Assembly (NCBI RefSeq): GCF_018139145.2
Contig: NC_059486.1
Span: forward strand, 6,138,001-6,202,000
Length of the DNA stretch: 64,000 bases
Direction of reading: 5' to 3'
Source: Gymnogyps californianus
Lineage: Eukaryota; Chordata; Aves; Accipitriformes; Cathartidae
The translations under genes were made by a program, and so were the position numbers. The notes below the pieces were generated by a model. The model ran no database searches, had not been told where the DNA came from, and worked only from the letters and a program-made list of their open reading frames with translations. Shown here in pieces: positions 18,831-31,000 of the stretch (the stretch's first letter is position 1; each line of letters starts with the position of its first letter).

Positions 18831-19997
18831 CCGCGCCTCTCCCCAGCTGCAGCTCTCGCTCTCGCTCTGCCGTCTCCTGCACTGCAATTTTAAACAGTCA
18901 TATATTTTTTTTGTTTTCCCAGCTCGCCATTAATTTTAAAACGAGGGGGATCTAATTTAGCAAATGAGATGCTTCAGGAAGGCTTTAATTAGCTGCAGAG
19001 AGAGGCAGCGGGTCCCACGGTGGGGTTGGGGCTTGTCAAGAGCTGCGCTCCCAGGCTGAGGCTCGCAGGCAAGGACTTAGCAAGGCCTTCGGGGCAGTCT
19101 AATGAACCCCGGTGGTTTAGACGCTTTGGGCTTGGAGGGGTCCCACAGCCGAGACCAGAGGGAGGGATGCGGGGATCGAGGCAGAGGGGTGTTGGGCCAC
19201 GGGAGCTCTTGCAACCCTTGCCCCAAAACACCACCCCCAGCTGGCAGAGCCGGCAAGGCTCTGCTCCGGTCCCCAAACCCTGCCCTGGGGTGAGGGCAGC
19301 TCCCGCACCCACAACCTTGCGTTTGGGGGTGGCCATGCTGGAGCCCCTCCATGGGGCCCACCTCTGGCCAGGTTTATCCCCCAAAAACCAGCCTGGGCTT
19401 GCTTTTTTTAATTGCACGTCACTCGGCGATTTCCCCAGGCCACGGCAAGCCCCAGCATCTCGTGCCGGGAGGATTTGAGGTCTCCCTTTGTGGAGACGTG
19501 GCAGGAGCAGAGCGAGTGCACCTGGGGCTGATGAAACACCTCGTCTGGAGAGACATGGGCGACGTGGCGCAGCCGGAGGCGACGGGGGCGTCCCGCCTGC
19601 CCTCCCCGCCGCAGCTGCAGCCGCCCAAACAGCCGCCGTTCCTGGAGGGAGCAGGGGTGAAACTCGAAAGCAAGAGCTGGGGCTGAGAATAGCCCCAGCC
19701 CAGGCTGGTGGGAGCAGGGCAGAGCCAGACCCCGCTGGGGCAGCCGTGGGAGGACAGCACAAGTCCCCCTGCTTTGGCTCTGTGGCTGTGCCAAGCTCGG
19801 GCAATACTCGAAGGTCTCTGCCCTGCCTGAGCCAGGGGAAGCACCCGGAGGGGCTGCTGGTGGCTCCAGCACCCCATCCCCACATCCCCTCGCTCACGTA
19901 GCCACCTTCTCCGAAGGGTTTGGGGAAAGGCTGTGCAGAGCCCAGGCTGTGCCACGCCAGCTCTGGCCCCTCCCGGCCCCCTCAGCCGGCACCGCCA

Positions 19998-20112
19998 TGC
20001 AGCTGTGCGGCCGTGGGGCATCCCCCAGCTAAATTTACTCCTCGCCCGCCACAGTCTCCAATCAGAAACTCGAAAGGGGGCCTGAAAAAAGGAAGCGAAA
20101 CCGTCTCCAGCG
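19998..20112 (+). promoter_or_regulatory. Candidate IGL 3' enhancer core (E-box, MEF2-like, ETS-IRF composite)
   Basis: In order: a CAGCTG E-box (20000-20005), a MEF2-like CTAAATTTAC (20029-20038), CCAAT (20058-20062) and GGAAGCGAAA (20091-20100) preceded by an A run. The last is a perfect ETS-IRF composite element (GGAANNGAAA) of the kind bound by PU.1 with IRF4/IRF8 in the lambda-B motif of mammalian lambda enhancers; the lambda-A motif there binds MEF2. It lies about 6 kb 3' of the functional C exon. In chicken the IGL enhancer and diversification-activator (DIVAC) sequences also lie 3' of C. The sites are seen; activity is inferred. Confidence 0.65.
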
Positions 20113-20502
20113 GGTGCTGACGTGTGAAGGCAAGTGGGTGCCATGCAGCCGAGCCCCAAGTTGGCTCAGCCCCGAGATGGTCACCGGCTCTTTGCTGCGG
20201 CGAGCTTTGCCCCTGCCTCACCAGGCTGTCACCTTGTGGGGCCGTCAGCCACCGCGGCAGGGGGACAGGTTTTGGGGCAGCCTGAAACTGCCCAGAATTG
20301 GCAGGGTGGGTGGTGGTGGGGGACCAGGGACCCACTGGGGGCTGGTACCAAGGCTGGCGGGGCTGCGTGCCATGGCAGGGTGCGTGCTCCCAGCCCGGGG
20401 TCACCCCTCCTGTCTCCCGGGGGGTCCCTGGCAAGGCCCTCCCCAGCAGGGTCTCGCCTGGCAGAGAAGTCCCTGTCCCAGTGTGGGGTGTCTCAGCTGC
20501 TG

Positions 20503-20580
20503 CACATGCACATGCATGCACACACTTGCACACACACATACGTGCACATACACTTGCACATGTATGCGCGCGCGTGCACC
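20503..20580. repeat. CA/TG-rich microsatellite with CG steps
   Basis: An interrupted alternating purine-pyrimidine tract (GCACATGCACATGCATGCAC through GCGCGCGTGCAC), a sequence type prone to Z-DNA. Confidence 0.8.
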
Positions 20581-20924
20581 CCTTCCGCCCCCCCTCAGTG
20601 ATCCCAGCGCATCCAGGCCCCCCAGGCCAGGCACCGCTGACCCCACACATGTGGGGTTCAGGGCCAAGGCTGACCCTGACACTGCTCAGCTTGTGGCCTT
20701 GTCCCCCTGTGCCACCACCACAGGGGGACCAGCCCGGGGCCTCCTGCTGCCACCTCAGTGCCAAGTCACCCTGAATCATCTCTCATTAACTGAATTAAAC
20801 TAATCAGTCCCTGCCTTCTGCCAGGCAGCCCCTTAGCTGGGCTTGTCCGTCAGTCTGACCTGCCACAGGATGCACAGGGCAGCCTCCAGACTCCCACAAT
20901 ATGGGGCAGATTTCCCCGAATTTG

Positions 20925-21002
20925 GGAAATAAAATACAGGTTATAAATGAATAAAATACAGGTTATAAATTATAAAATACAAGTTATGAATTACAAAATA
21001 CT
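20925..21002. repeat. 22-bp AT-rich tandem repeat
   Basis: About 3.5 copies of AATAAAATACAGGTTATAAA-type units, the later ones diverged. The block stands out from GC-rich surroundings. Confidence 0.8.
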
Positions 21003-21181
21003 ATCAAACACCCCCCGGGGAGCCCCAGGTCAAAGCCCCAGCTGGGGACAGCCAGAGAGCCCAAGGCCAAGGTTTATCGCCCTGCAATTGAAAGGGAATT
21101 AAATGAAATAAATAAATGTTTGAGGCTGGCATGGTTGAAAACACGACCTGAGCAATCAAGCCCACTTGCGAAGATGAGAGC

Positions 21182-21189
21182 ATTTGCAT
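21182..21189 (+). promoter_or_regulatory. Octamer motif ATTTGCAT downstream of IGLC
   Basis: A perfect octamer identical to that in the V promoters, in an AT-rich patch 7.2 kb 3' of IGLC and about 1.1 kb from the ETS-IRF element. No TATA box or exon is nearby, so an enhancer role is more plausible than a promoter. An 8-mer can also occur by chance. Confidence 0.45.
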
Positions 21190-23037
21190 AGCTCTGTCAA
21201 AACAGCAACCGCTGCGGCACGCAGCTGGCGGCCTGCAGGAAGGCACCAGGAGGAGCGGCCAGACCCCTCACCGGGGGTTTATTTAGATGTGTATTAAACC
21301 CTAGCCACAGCCTGGGGAGAGGTAAACAGCCCCAAAGACAAACACCAGGGCTTGTAAACAGGTTGTAAACAAGCTGAACCAACTTCAAAAATAAACACCT
21401 TTCAGCTGCTTCAAAATATTTATCATCTCAAGTTTAGTGTGATAATAAAATAAAATTCCCAGCAGAGCTTCAGCCTTGGTCTGGGGACCAAGAAAACCCT
21501 TGTTTTCTGCTCATATTTGGTGTAAACAGCCACATCTCCCCAGGCAGGTGTGCTGATGAAGAGGTTTTATCACAGGGCTGGTACTGCCCATCTAGAGAAA
21601 TATGGTCGTCAAATTTCAGCCCTTGTTAGGACTCCCAAGATGAGATTTTTTAGCTTAATGTTAAGAAATTTCTAGGTAGGGAATGTTGGTGGCAGGGTGA
21701 CGGCAAGGCGGTGGCAGTGGTGGCTGACGGCTGTGATGCAGGCGGCTGCCGCGGTCCTCGCCGGGCCCTCGGGAGCAAACAGAAGGGTTTGACTCAACCA
21801 GTTAGGGAGGACTTCAAGCCAAATTTGGTTTTCTCCCCCTCCACGGCCTGCTGGGGTGAGCGGTGCCAGTGCCACGGCTTTCGCAGCCAGTGCAGGGGGG
21901 ACTAGAGGGGAACGTGGGGTGCACCCCGGGGCTGGATCCTGCACCCCAGCCAGTGCCAGCCTCACCCTGAGCAAATGCCACTGGCCCCAGCCACAGCACA
22001 GCCCCAGCCCTTTCCCCTTCCTCTGCAGCCACAGCGGGGGAAGAACATCGGGTTTAAGCATTTCTGCCATGTTTTGGGCACTTTTGGCCGGGCACCCCGG
22101 GTCGGCCATGGGCAGGGGGGTGCCGACACGCATCACCGGCCCCCCAGCTGAGCCTATGCTCTCCCCGGGCAGCTGTGCTGACCGCAGCCCTGCTGCTCGG
22201 GAACAGCCTTTGCTAAAATTACAGCGCGGCCGAAAACAAAAGCCCGCTTTGGCCAAACAGCAGCTGGGAGCCAGGAATAGCCCCAGCCCCAGCATGCGCC
22301 GCTTCCTCGGCACAAACTTTCCAGCACGTGGCACCCAGAGCATCGCTGCCCGGCCATGCCGTGGACAGGGCGGGAGGCGGGAAAAGCCATTTTTCAGCCC
22401 CATTTCAGCAATGGCTCTTGGGTGGGGAGCTTCCAGGTCCTTTTCCCGGGCAGCCAGGGCAGCCCAGTGTTCCAGGCGGGAGGCACAGGACCTCCCCAAA
22501 TTTGGGGTCCCAGCAGGCTGCAGAGTGTGTGCTGAGCCCTCGGGGTGATTTTGCTGTCTGGCCGTACAGAGGGCCTCAGCTGCCAGACCCTGCCTGGTGC
22601 CACTACTGTCCTCTGCCAGGGGCACTGCAGCCGGCCGGGATGGGTGCCCCAGGGGATGGGGACCCTGAGCACAGGGGTGTCTGTTCCCAGAGCTCCTGCC
22701 AGGCATTTTGCCCCTCTGCTGCCCTTGGAGAGCCACAGCCTTGTGCCCTTGATGGACCCTCTGGGCAGGCAATATCTGGCCCCACTGCCCAGGTGCTCCT
22801 CACACCCTGGCCTGGTACTGGAGTGGACTGGGGGGCTGCAGCCATTTGGGGCTCACCATGGCTGACCAGGTCCTGCCATGCTCTGTGGCTGAACCTGCTG
22901 CTATTGCCAGCTAGGCCTGTGACCACCCTGGGCTGGACCCGGGCACATTCGTGGGGCAGCTGCCCCGCAGCCTGTGGGTGCAAGGGGCTGGGCCGTGCAG
23001 CGGGGCAGGGGGCACGGGGGGACTGGGGCACAGGGGC
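21190..23037. other. Spacer without recognised gene
   Basis: An AT-rich block (21270-21670) is followed by GC-rich sequence. Long frames on both strands from 21672 to 23592 include a 400-codon plus-strand one, but they overlap each other and end in minisatellite. None shows a domain. Confidence 0.5.
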
Positions 23038-23280
23038 AACCGTGGGACATGGAGGGACATGGAGGCACAGACAGCATGGAGGACACGGGGGGACACGGAA
23101 GGACATGGGGGCACAGACAGCATGGAGGACGCAGGGGGAACATGTGGGAACAAGGGGCACCGGCGGCACGGGGGGACGCAGGGACATGACGGGACATGGG
23201 GGGAAACAGAGGGCACAGTGGGAGGGACATGGGGGGGCACAGGGACCACGGGGGACACGGGGGACAGCGGCACGGGGCAC
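23038..23280. repeat. G-rich GGACA/GGCACA minisatellite
   Basis: Irregular repeats such as GACATGGAGG, CACAGACAGCATGGAGGAC (twice, about 57 bp apart) and GGGGGACACGG. The plus strand is strongly G-rich with many runs of three to six G, so G-quadruplex formation is possible. Confidence 0.8.
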
Positions 23281-23284
23281 AGGG

Positions 23285-23530
23285 GTGCACGGGTGCCCGC
23301 AGCCGGGAGGCGGGCGCCCCCTGGCGGCCGCCGCGGCGCTCCGGCAGCCGCGCCCTGCCCGGCCCCGGCACCCCCGCGTGGCCCGTGTCCCCCGTGGCGG
23401 CGGAGCGGCGCTGGGCTCCGGCCCCGGCCCGGCCCGGGGCGGCACCTGGGCGCGGCGGCAGGCAGGCACACGGGAGGGGTCTGCGGGGGGACACGGGGGG
23501 GGACACGGGTGGGGCACGGGGCCAGCCTGA
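23285..23530. promoter_or_regulatory. CpG-rich block containing a CTCF-like site
   Basis: The densest CpG cluster in the window, unassociated with any exon I can identify. On the minus strand GGCCGCCAGGGGGCGCC (23313-23329) is close to the CTCF core consensus. In motif convention it points leftward, toward the IGL C, J and V segments. It sits between IGL and the 3' end of CA15 (1.4 kb away). It may be an insulator, or the promoter of an unrecognised or noncoding transcript. Confidence 0.55.
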
Positions 23531-24768
23531 GCCCCCCGAGGCGGTGGCAGCCCGGAGCTGCCCATGGGCACACGGGGCGAGCATGGCCCCACGCCTGCTG
23601 GCTCTCCCCAGCCTGAGCCCCCAGCACGGCGGGGGCAGGCGGCCAGGGCCGTTACCTACGCTAACGGGGTCCTTAACGAAAGGTCAGCACACGGACCCTG
23701 AGCAAGGCTGCCACTTCGAGCCGGCGTCAGCCAGAGCTGGGCGGGAATTACTGAGCTGGGCCGCGGCCACCACCACGCCAGCCGCAGGAGGCTGCGGCAG
23801 CACGTGGCAGCCCCTGCTCAGCATCCTGTGCGTGCTGCACGCCCAACGGCACACGGCACCCCAGGGTACAAACACCAGCTCTGCTTTCCCCTCTCTGGAC
23901 CAGGGCAGCTGCTCCGAGACCCCAGACCTGACCTCTGGAGTGGGTTTATAGAACCCCAACACCCACAGGGGCCTGCAAGCACCCTGGCGTGGGGATCACG
24001 GGGTCTTTGACTCGGCCCCTTCACCCCCTGGAGATGCCCCTTCCCCGCTGCAGGCTTCAGAGGAAGCCCAAGCCTTGTGGCAGGAGGATGCTCAGGCCCC
24101 CTGCACCCATGGGTGCTGCAGCCACCCCTTGGACTGGGGAGGGCTGGAGCTCTGCGCTGGCAGCGGGTTCCCCCAAGAAATGATGAAAACCTCTACCCGC
24201 CCCGTGCTGCTCCCAGATAACAACCTGTGCTCTTACACCCATAATTCAGGAGGAGACGGGAACATGCCTGGAGCTTCAGCACATTAATTAGGAACCACCC
24301 CATTCGCCTGGGCCCTGGCTCTGCCCCTGCCTTGCCGGCAGCTGCAGCTATTTCTGCCAGCATAAAATTAGCTCCGTGGAAAGAGCCATCGGTTCCCTGT
24401 GTCCTGCCTCAGCGCACTGAGGGGTGCTGTGTCCTCGGGGACAGCTGCGTCCCTCTGTCAGGCAGCCCCAACCCTGGGGAAAGCAACAGGGCAGTGCCTG
24501 CAAGCACAGGGACTGCAAGGACCCTGAGCCACATGCAGGTCCAGGATTTGGCCCTGGGGATTTATTGCACAGGGAACAGAGGGGGAGTCTCATACCCGCC
24601 TGTGCAGCCGTGTGCAGGGCCAGTATTCCCGAGTGCCACCCAGACACCATCCCCCAGCTCCCTCCCTGCTAATCCTGCACCCCTGTGCCAAGGACCCTGC
24701 CCCAGCAACACCGAAGGGACACAGAGCCAAAGAGGCAGCGACCCGCAGCCACCGGCAAGGACCTCGGC
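23531..24768. other. Spacer between CpG block and CA15 3' end
   Basis: No gene recognised. GC-rich throughout, with a short ACATTAATTAGG motif near 24280. The open frames are overlapping and compositional. Confidence 0.5.
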
Positions 24769-24774
24769 TTTATT
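24769..24774 (-). terminator. Polyadenylation signal of CA15
   Basis: AATAAA on the minus strand, about 255 bp beyond the CA15 stop codon and in the right orientation. No nearer AATAAA was seen. Confidence 0.75.
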
Positions 24775-25026
24775 CCAGCCCCTCCAGCATTCCCTCCTGG
24801 TGGCTCCCACCACCTGGCTACAGGGGCATGCAGGGCGGCTCCAGGCTTGCAGAGATTCACCTCTGCAGAGATCCAGGTTTGCAAAATCTTCACCCAGCCA
24901 AGGTCTCGACGTGCTTTTTTTGTTATTTTTTTTCCCATTTACCCATGAACCAGGCGTGTTGCCTCCTTGTCACCATTGCAGCGGGGCGATGCTCACGTGG
25001 AGACTGGTGAAAGGCTGGGCCAGACC

Positions 25027-28000
25027 CTACGGGGCTGGTGAGAAGGGGCCGAGCAGGGCCAGCAGGAGCAGAGGGGAGAGGAGCTGGTGGCAGCCCCTGC
25101 ACGGGGACCCGCCGCTGGCCGTGGCCGCCCTGGAGGCGAAGACCTTCCGGCTGCGGAGGGGCTGCGGCGGGCGGAAGTTGTTGGTCATTTTTAGGAGCGT
25201 GGGGCCAGCGGCCGGGAAGTGGAGGGTGCTGACGAATGCCCGCAGCTGCGCAGGGGAAGAGGCAGGGGTGGGCAGCCGCTTCGCCAGGCACCCTGAGCCC
25301 CTGCCCACTCGTGAGCCCCCTTTTGTGCTGCCCCGCAGCCGATGGCACAGGACCCACGGCATGGTCCTGTGCCAGCGGCTGTCCTCCTGCCACCCCTCCC
25401 AAAACCAGACCCGGAGGGTAAGTGCACAAGCCAGGGCCTTGCAAGGATCAGCTCTTGAGTTTTAAAGGAGCTAATCATGTTTCACTGCCTGTGCTGAGCA
25501 CTTACAGAGCAGCTGGCCCATGACACCCTCAAGGAAATACGTCTACTAAGATGCTTGGGCAGCAGAGGAGAACTCCATCCATCCATCCATTCATCCATCC
25601 ATCCATCCACCCACCCACCTCCTTGGAGCCTCTTCTGAGCTCCAATGGGTTCACTCCTATTTTGCTTTCTGAATACCAGGGCTGGGCAGGAGAGCGCTAC
25701 GGACGGGATTTCTCCCCGCTGGCAGGTGGCCACAGCTCCGTTACTTAACCCTCATAAAACTAATTAATTGCCAGGTTGCCGGGAGCATTATTATAGAGAT
25801 GACTTTCCCTGTGCTCTTGCTTAGGGGTCAGGAAGGGCAAGGAGAGCGGCCACCCAGGGGGTCCAGCCCTTTGGGTGCCGGAGCACGGGGCTGTGCACAC
25901 CGGTACCTGCTCCTGGCCGATCTCCACCGGCTCCTCGAAGACGGTCCAGACGACGACCTCGCTGCAGTCGGGGGTGGTGAGGGAGCCCTGGTAGCGGTAG
26001 TACCCGGACAGCTGGCCGGTGCGCGGCAGCAGGGTGCTCAGGCGGAAGGTGGAGGCCAAATCCACGGAGTCCCCTGTGGGGTGAGACATGGGCACTCAGC
26101 CCGCCCCGTGCTGGGGACATGGCGGGGACAGCAGGGCCACCCCCATCAGTTTCCCTTCAGCCAGATGGCCCCACAGACCGGCAGGTCCGTCCCACCCACC
26201 CCACCGGGACGCACCCCTGCCCTCCTGCACCGGGGTCTCTTCCCTTTCTGCCCCTGCCCCGATGACAAGGCAACTTACCAGCGTGGGAGACGTTCCTCAG
26301 CCCTGCCACAATGGTGTTGTAGTTGGTGTTAGGAGTTTCGGAGACCTGTGGAGGAGGAGAGTAAGCAGCTGGGGCAGGGCAGAGCCCGGGCAGGACAGAG
26401 CCAGGTCATCCTGCACCGCCAAGCATCCGCAGGCAGAGCCGGCCCTGGCCCCGCATCGCCGCAGAGCAGCGGTGGGGATGGGTGAGCTCCCAGCCGGCAC
26501 ACCCTTGCACGAAGCCGGTGGGGGGGGTCATGGCACCTTTCACCACTGAGATTCCCCACAACCTCCTGGCCTTGACCCAGCCTTCCTGCCCCTTCTCACT
26601 CCCTCAGGGCAGCCGTACAATGCTCCCCCAGCCGCACAGCGAGCAGCCTGTTCCTGGGGGGTCCTCTCCTGTGACCAGCGTGAGCCCCCGCAGACCCACC
26701 TGGAAGAAGAAGCCGAGGACGGCCAGCCCGTTGGGATGCCCCTTGGCCTCTGCCAGCGTCCGGTACTTGACGTTGATGTGGACAATGTGCAGCTGGGGAA
26801 AGCACGGAGGGGCCGAGCGTGGGCAACTGCCCCCAGCTGACCCTCCCGGCAGCAGGGCACTCGCCCACAGATCTCCCCAGCCAGCTTGGGGTGGCCGGAC
26901 ACTGAGCCAACCACCCCCCAGAAAAGCCCTCCCGGTCCCACGGGTGCTTCTACAGGGCAGCCGCTCAGAGGATCAAAGCGCCCCAATGAAGCGAACATCC
27001 TTTGAAGGGGGTGGGGAAAGGGGACCAGTGGTCCCGGGGCGCCTGCCAGCCGCAATACATAAATTTTGCTCTCCTCTGGCAGATAATTAATATTTTAGAG
27101 GCGCAGAGCCTCTTTCACCCAGAAGGATCCCGGCGCACTTGGCACAGCACATGCCTGCACGCTCTTGCTTGCATTCACTGACTCAGCATGCGGTCCTGGC
27201 GGGGCGCAGAGCCCTCCAAACCCCGCTGAGTGCCTCCAACAAGGCAGCGTGGCCCACGTATGGTAAAGAAAAACCTTGAGTCTCATGTCAGCTGCTTTTT
27301 AATCACCCAGGTGCCCTGTGCAGCGGCTGTCCATATCCCACCATCAGTGCAAGGCTGCGGTGACGGGGAGCACAGCCGAACCCGCCCGTGCAGTGTCACC
27401 AAGCCCGGTCACCTCGCTGCATGGCAGCCTTGGGATGCACCAGCATCACACCTTCCCATCACACCAAGGACTGGGGCCACCCAGAGAGCGCGATGGGTGC
27501 TTTTTCTCACCTACCTCCATGGGGAGCTGGTGCCCATCGAGGGTGTGCTCGGAGCCGTTCCCAGCTGGGCTGCCCCAGTGGAAGTGGAGTTGCAGTGCGC
27601 GGTACCTGCCGGGGAGGCCCCCGCCGCTGATGGTGATGTGCTCAGAGGCTGACTCGCTTGCCAGGCTCAGCATCACTGCAAGGGCAGCGGGACAGGGTAA
27701 GGATGGGGGTAAGGATGGGGGTTAGGATGGGGGACAGCCCTGGCACACCTAAGCTCATCCTCCCCAGGCTTCATCCCAGCACTAACACAAACCCACGGGG
27801 CAGGAGCCACCCTGGGACCCTGCAGCTCGAGGGCAGATAGCACCCAGGAGCGGTGGTAGAGCCAAGCCCTGGCCAGGACGGTGCCCGGGGAACCGGGGCA
27901 GGGGAGGGTGCCCGGCCGCAGCACGCACCCGTGTGCCCGTCATTTGCCAGCCTCCACATGCCCGGGGGGGCCTGGTCATAGCCCTCGAAGAGGATGTCCC

Positions 28001-31000
28001 CGAGGCCACCGTCCCGCTGCAGCCGGCGCCTGTCGATGTTCACAGGGGACTGCTTGTCGCCGCCACACGTGGCTTTCAGCTCCTTCCAGTGGCTGGGGCC
28101 TGCAGAGGAGGAGCAGGGGCACCATGGGCAGCCACCGAGCCACTGCTGCCCCCAGGGGGGACACAAGGCCAAGGGTGGCTGGGTCCCCAGCCAGCCTTGC
28201 TGTCCCTGCCAGCCCCACCGTCCTCGCCTGCATCCCGCGGGAGCTGCCCTCCTGCCCGGCCAACCTTCCTCCCTATTGATGAACGGGGGCTTATTGCAGC
28301 CTCATCCATAATTCAGCAGGATTTCCTCATGAGGCCGGGGGCTATATTTAGCCCAGCAGCAGCGTCCGTCTCTCCACACTGCTGCTGGTGAAGGGCAGAC
28401 TTTTCTCCCAGCCCCTTCTGCCCGCCCCTGCAAGCAAACCCCTGCTGCGGGGCTGCACCGGCCCCCTGCGGGGCTCACACCGGGGCTGGGCAGGGGGTTG
28501 CTCTATGCTGAGGGAGCAAACTACCCCACACAGTGCCTGCGAGGGAAGGGGGGATGGAGGACTTAAGGCCCATTCACAGAACACGTGGTTTGGGTTTTAC
28601 CACATTTCAGCCTACCCACGTTGGTTTTGTCCAGCTGTGGCAGGTGACAGCACATCCTGGCCACGCAACTCGTCCTGGGGCATATCCCATACGGGGTCCA
28701 GTGTGACCACACGATGCCTGTCAGCAGCTCCCGGGGGGGGGGTCACCGTGGCAGGAGCTGGGCGAGGACGCGGCAGCACCGGCAGCCAGCTGGATCCGCT
28801 GCAAACCTGGGGGCCTGGGGGCTGTGAGGAGAGGTCCCCACAGCTGCCACCATGGCCAGACCACACACCCCATATATGTGGCTCGCTGTCCCCATCCGCA
28901 CCGGCATCATCTCTTCTTGCAACACTCGTTGCAGTCCACAGCTGTGGGACGTAGCCAGCCACCCTGCTGGTCACTGCTCCAGTGTGGCTGCCATGACACC
29001 CCGCTCCTTCACCTGGTGGCCCCGGGGCAGCCGGAGCTGCAGGTGCCCGGGGTGGAGGTGTCGGCACTGGGCACTGCCAGCAGCTGGGCTGCAGTCCCGT
29101 CCAGGGAACAGGAGCTCCCCTGACATCTCCAGCCCTGTCCACCCAGGGCACCCCCAGTCCTGGGAAAGCTTAGGGGAGCTCAGGGCATCCCTCCACGGGC
29201 ACCACTGGCTCTGCTTTGGCACACATTATGGCTAGGCAGCCTTTGGTTGGCCCACACACTGTTACCCCCCGTATCCCCTACAACCAGGGTCTGGGGGGGC
29301 CATTCCCCCAGCAGCACCCCGTGGTTTAGCTCTTGCATTTACCTACCTTCCTCTTGGGCCGACAAAACCACAGACACATGCTCTTCCCCACCTCCTGCCC
29401 CCCCGGGCTCAGCCCTGTCTCCTTCCCTTCTCGTCTCATTATTCCAGGCAGCTTTTTGCCTGGAAACCCTGGGAGCTGCAGCTTGGCCATGCCGCCGCCC
29501 CACCAGCTCCCCAGCACAGTGCTACCAGGTGGCCCCACAAATTACCCAGTGCCTTCATTAAGGGACCGTTCCCTGCGGCCCTGCTGCAGGCACATGGCCG
29601 GCTCCACGCTGCCCAATCCGCTTCCCACCGGCCCCGCTCCCCTGCCGAAATCTGCCCTCGCCACCGGCCTGATGAGGTTAAATTGCTGGTAACACCGAGC
29701 GTTGGTCCGGCAGGGATAAGCAGAGCCCAGCGATTCACGCTCGCCAGCCATGGCCGATGTGCCACGGTGGCTGGGCACGGGGCATGTAAACCCAAGAGCT
29801 ATAAAACAGTTGGGCTGTAACAGCTGATTAAATGCTCGTTGATCCTTAATTAACCTTTTACAAGCTATTTGCATGCTTCGAGACAAAGTGCCCCCAGCCA
29901 TGCTTCCCTTCACTGGCACCGGCAGGCAGAGCTTGCTGCCTGCCCAAACGGAGCCGTCCCTCCTCGAGCTGGGCCCCTGAGCACCATGGGCCCCTCGATG
30001 CCTGCGCCTCGCTGGGGTTGCTAATGGCACATTTTAAATCTGGGATTTAATTTGCTTCAGGTGAAAGGGGGGAGGCTGGTGCTGCCCCGGGAGCACCCAG
30101 ACCTGGCTGGGGTAGGGATCTGGAGCCGAGCCGCTCCGAGGGGCGCAGGCGCTTGTCTCCAGTCTCTGCATCAGCATGCCTGAAAGTGAAGCTCCTCTAA
30201 CCATTCCCACCTTGGTGTGACATGGGTGAATTTGCCCTTTTCCAAGCCACGCTCCCCACTGCAGCCTCGCTGATGCTGCCCAGGGTGCCCTCAGCCGGGC
30301 ACTGTGGGGAGATGCAGGGGTCCGAGCCCCGCACAGCCCTGACACCCCCCCATCCCGCAAATGGCACTGCTCACCACATTTGGGGTCCTGCGAGTCGTAA
30401 CACCACTGCCCTGTGGGAGAGACAAGAGCTCAGGGCGGGTGACAGAGACAGACATCTGCTCCCCAAACCCACCCACGGCCGTGCCCGCCCCCCGACAGCG
30501 AGGGCAACCCTCATCGCAGCCAGGGGTCCCGCCAGCACTTGTGTTCATCCCGGTTATTCTTGGCGCTGGTGTTTTCGCACCCTCCCTGCCTCCCCCGGCC
30601 GCTCCGCAGGGAAACCTCCCTCAGCATCACTCCACTCTGCTCCAAGGCAGCCAAACCTTGCTGCTCGCGGGGCTCCTTCCCCAGCTGCTGTGGGGTCGTT
30701 CCCCCCTTACCCATCCTGGGGAGCCGAGGCAGCCCCTCACCCCACACCAGATGCCTTGCCCACCCCCCAGCAGCCCTGGGTGAGCGGGAAGCCGAGGGGG
30801 GGCTGCCGCAGCCCTCCCCTGGTGCTTCCCATGGCTCCCCGCGGGTGGGCTGGCAGCAGAAGGCGGTTGCTGGGGGCTGCAGCAGGCAGCGGGTGGCTGT
30901 GGGCAGGCCTGCACCCACGCTGCGGGGACGACGGCTCGCCCCGTCACTCAGGGCCACCTCAGCCAGAGCTGCCGAACTCCCACCAGCACTGCTGCCTGCA

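Noticed and set aside
18989..19901. 302-codon minus-strand frame and overlapping plus-strand frames, considered as a possible gene downstream of IGLC (for example a homeobox gene of the 22q11 group)
   Set aside because: No homeodomain or other motif appears in any frame, and no exon-like splice pairs were seen.
22328..23592. Open frames of 329 to 400 codons on both strands
   Set aside because: Their length comes from GC richness and the GGACA minisatellite; the encoded repeats follow DNA repeats in all frames.
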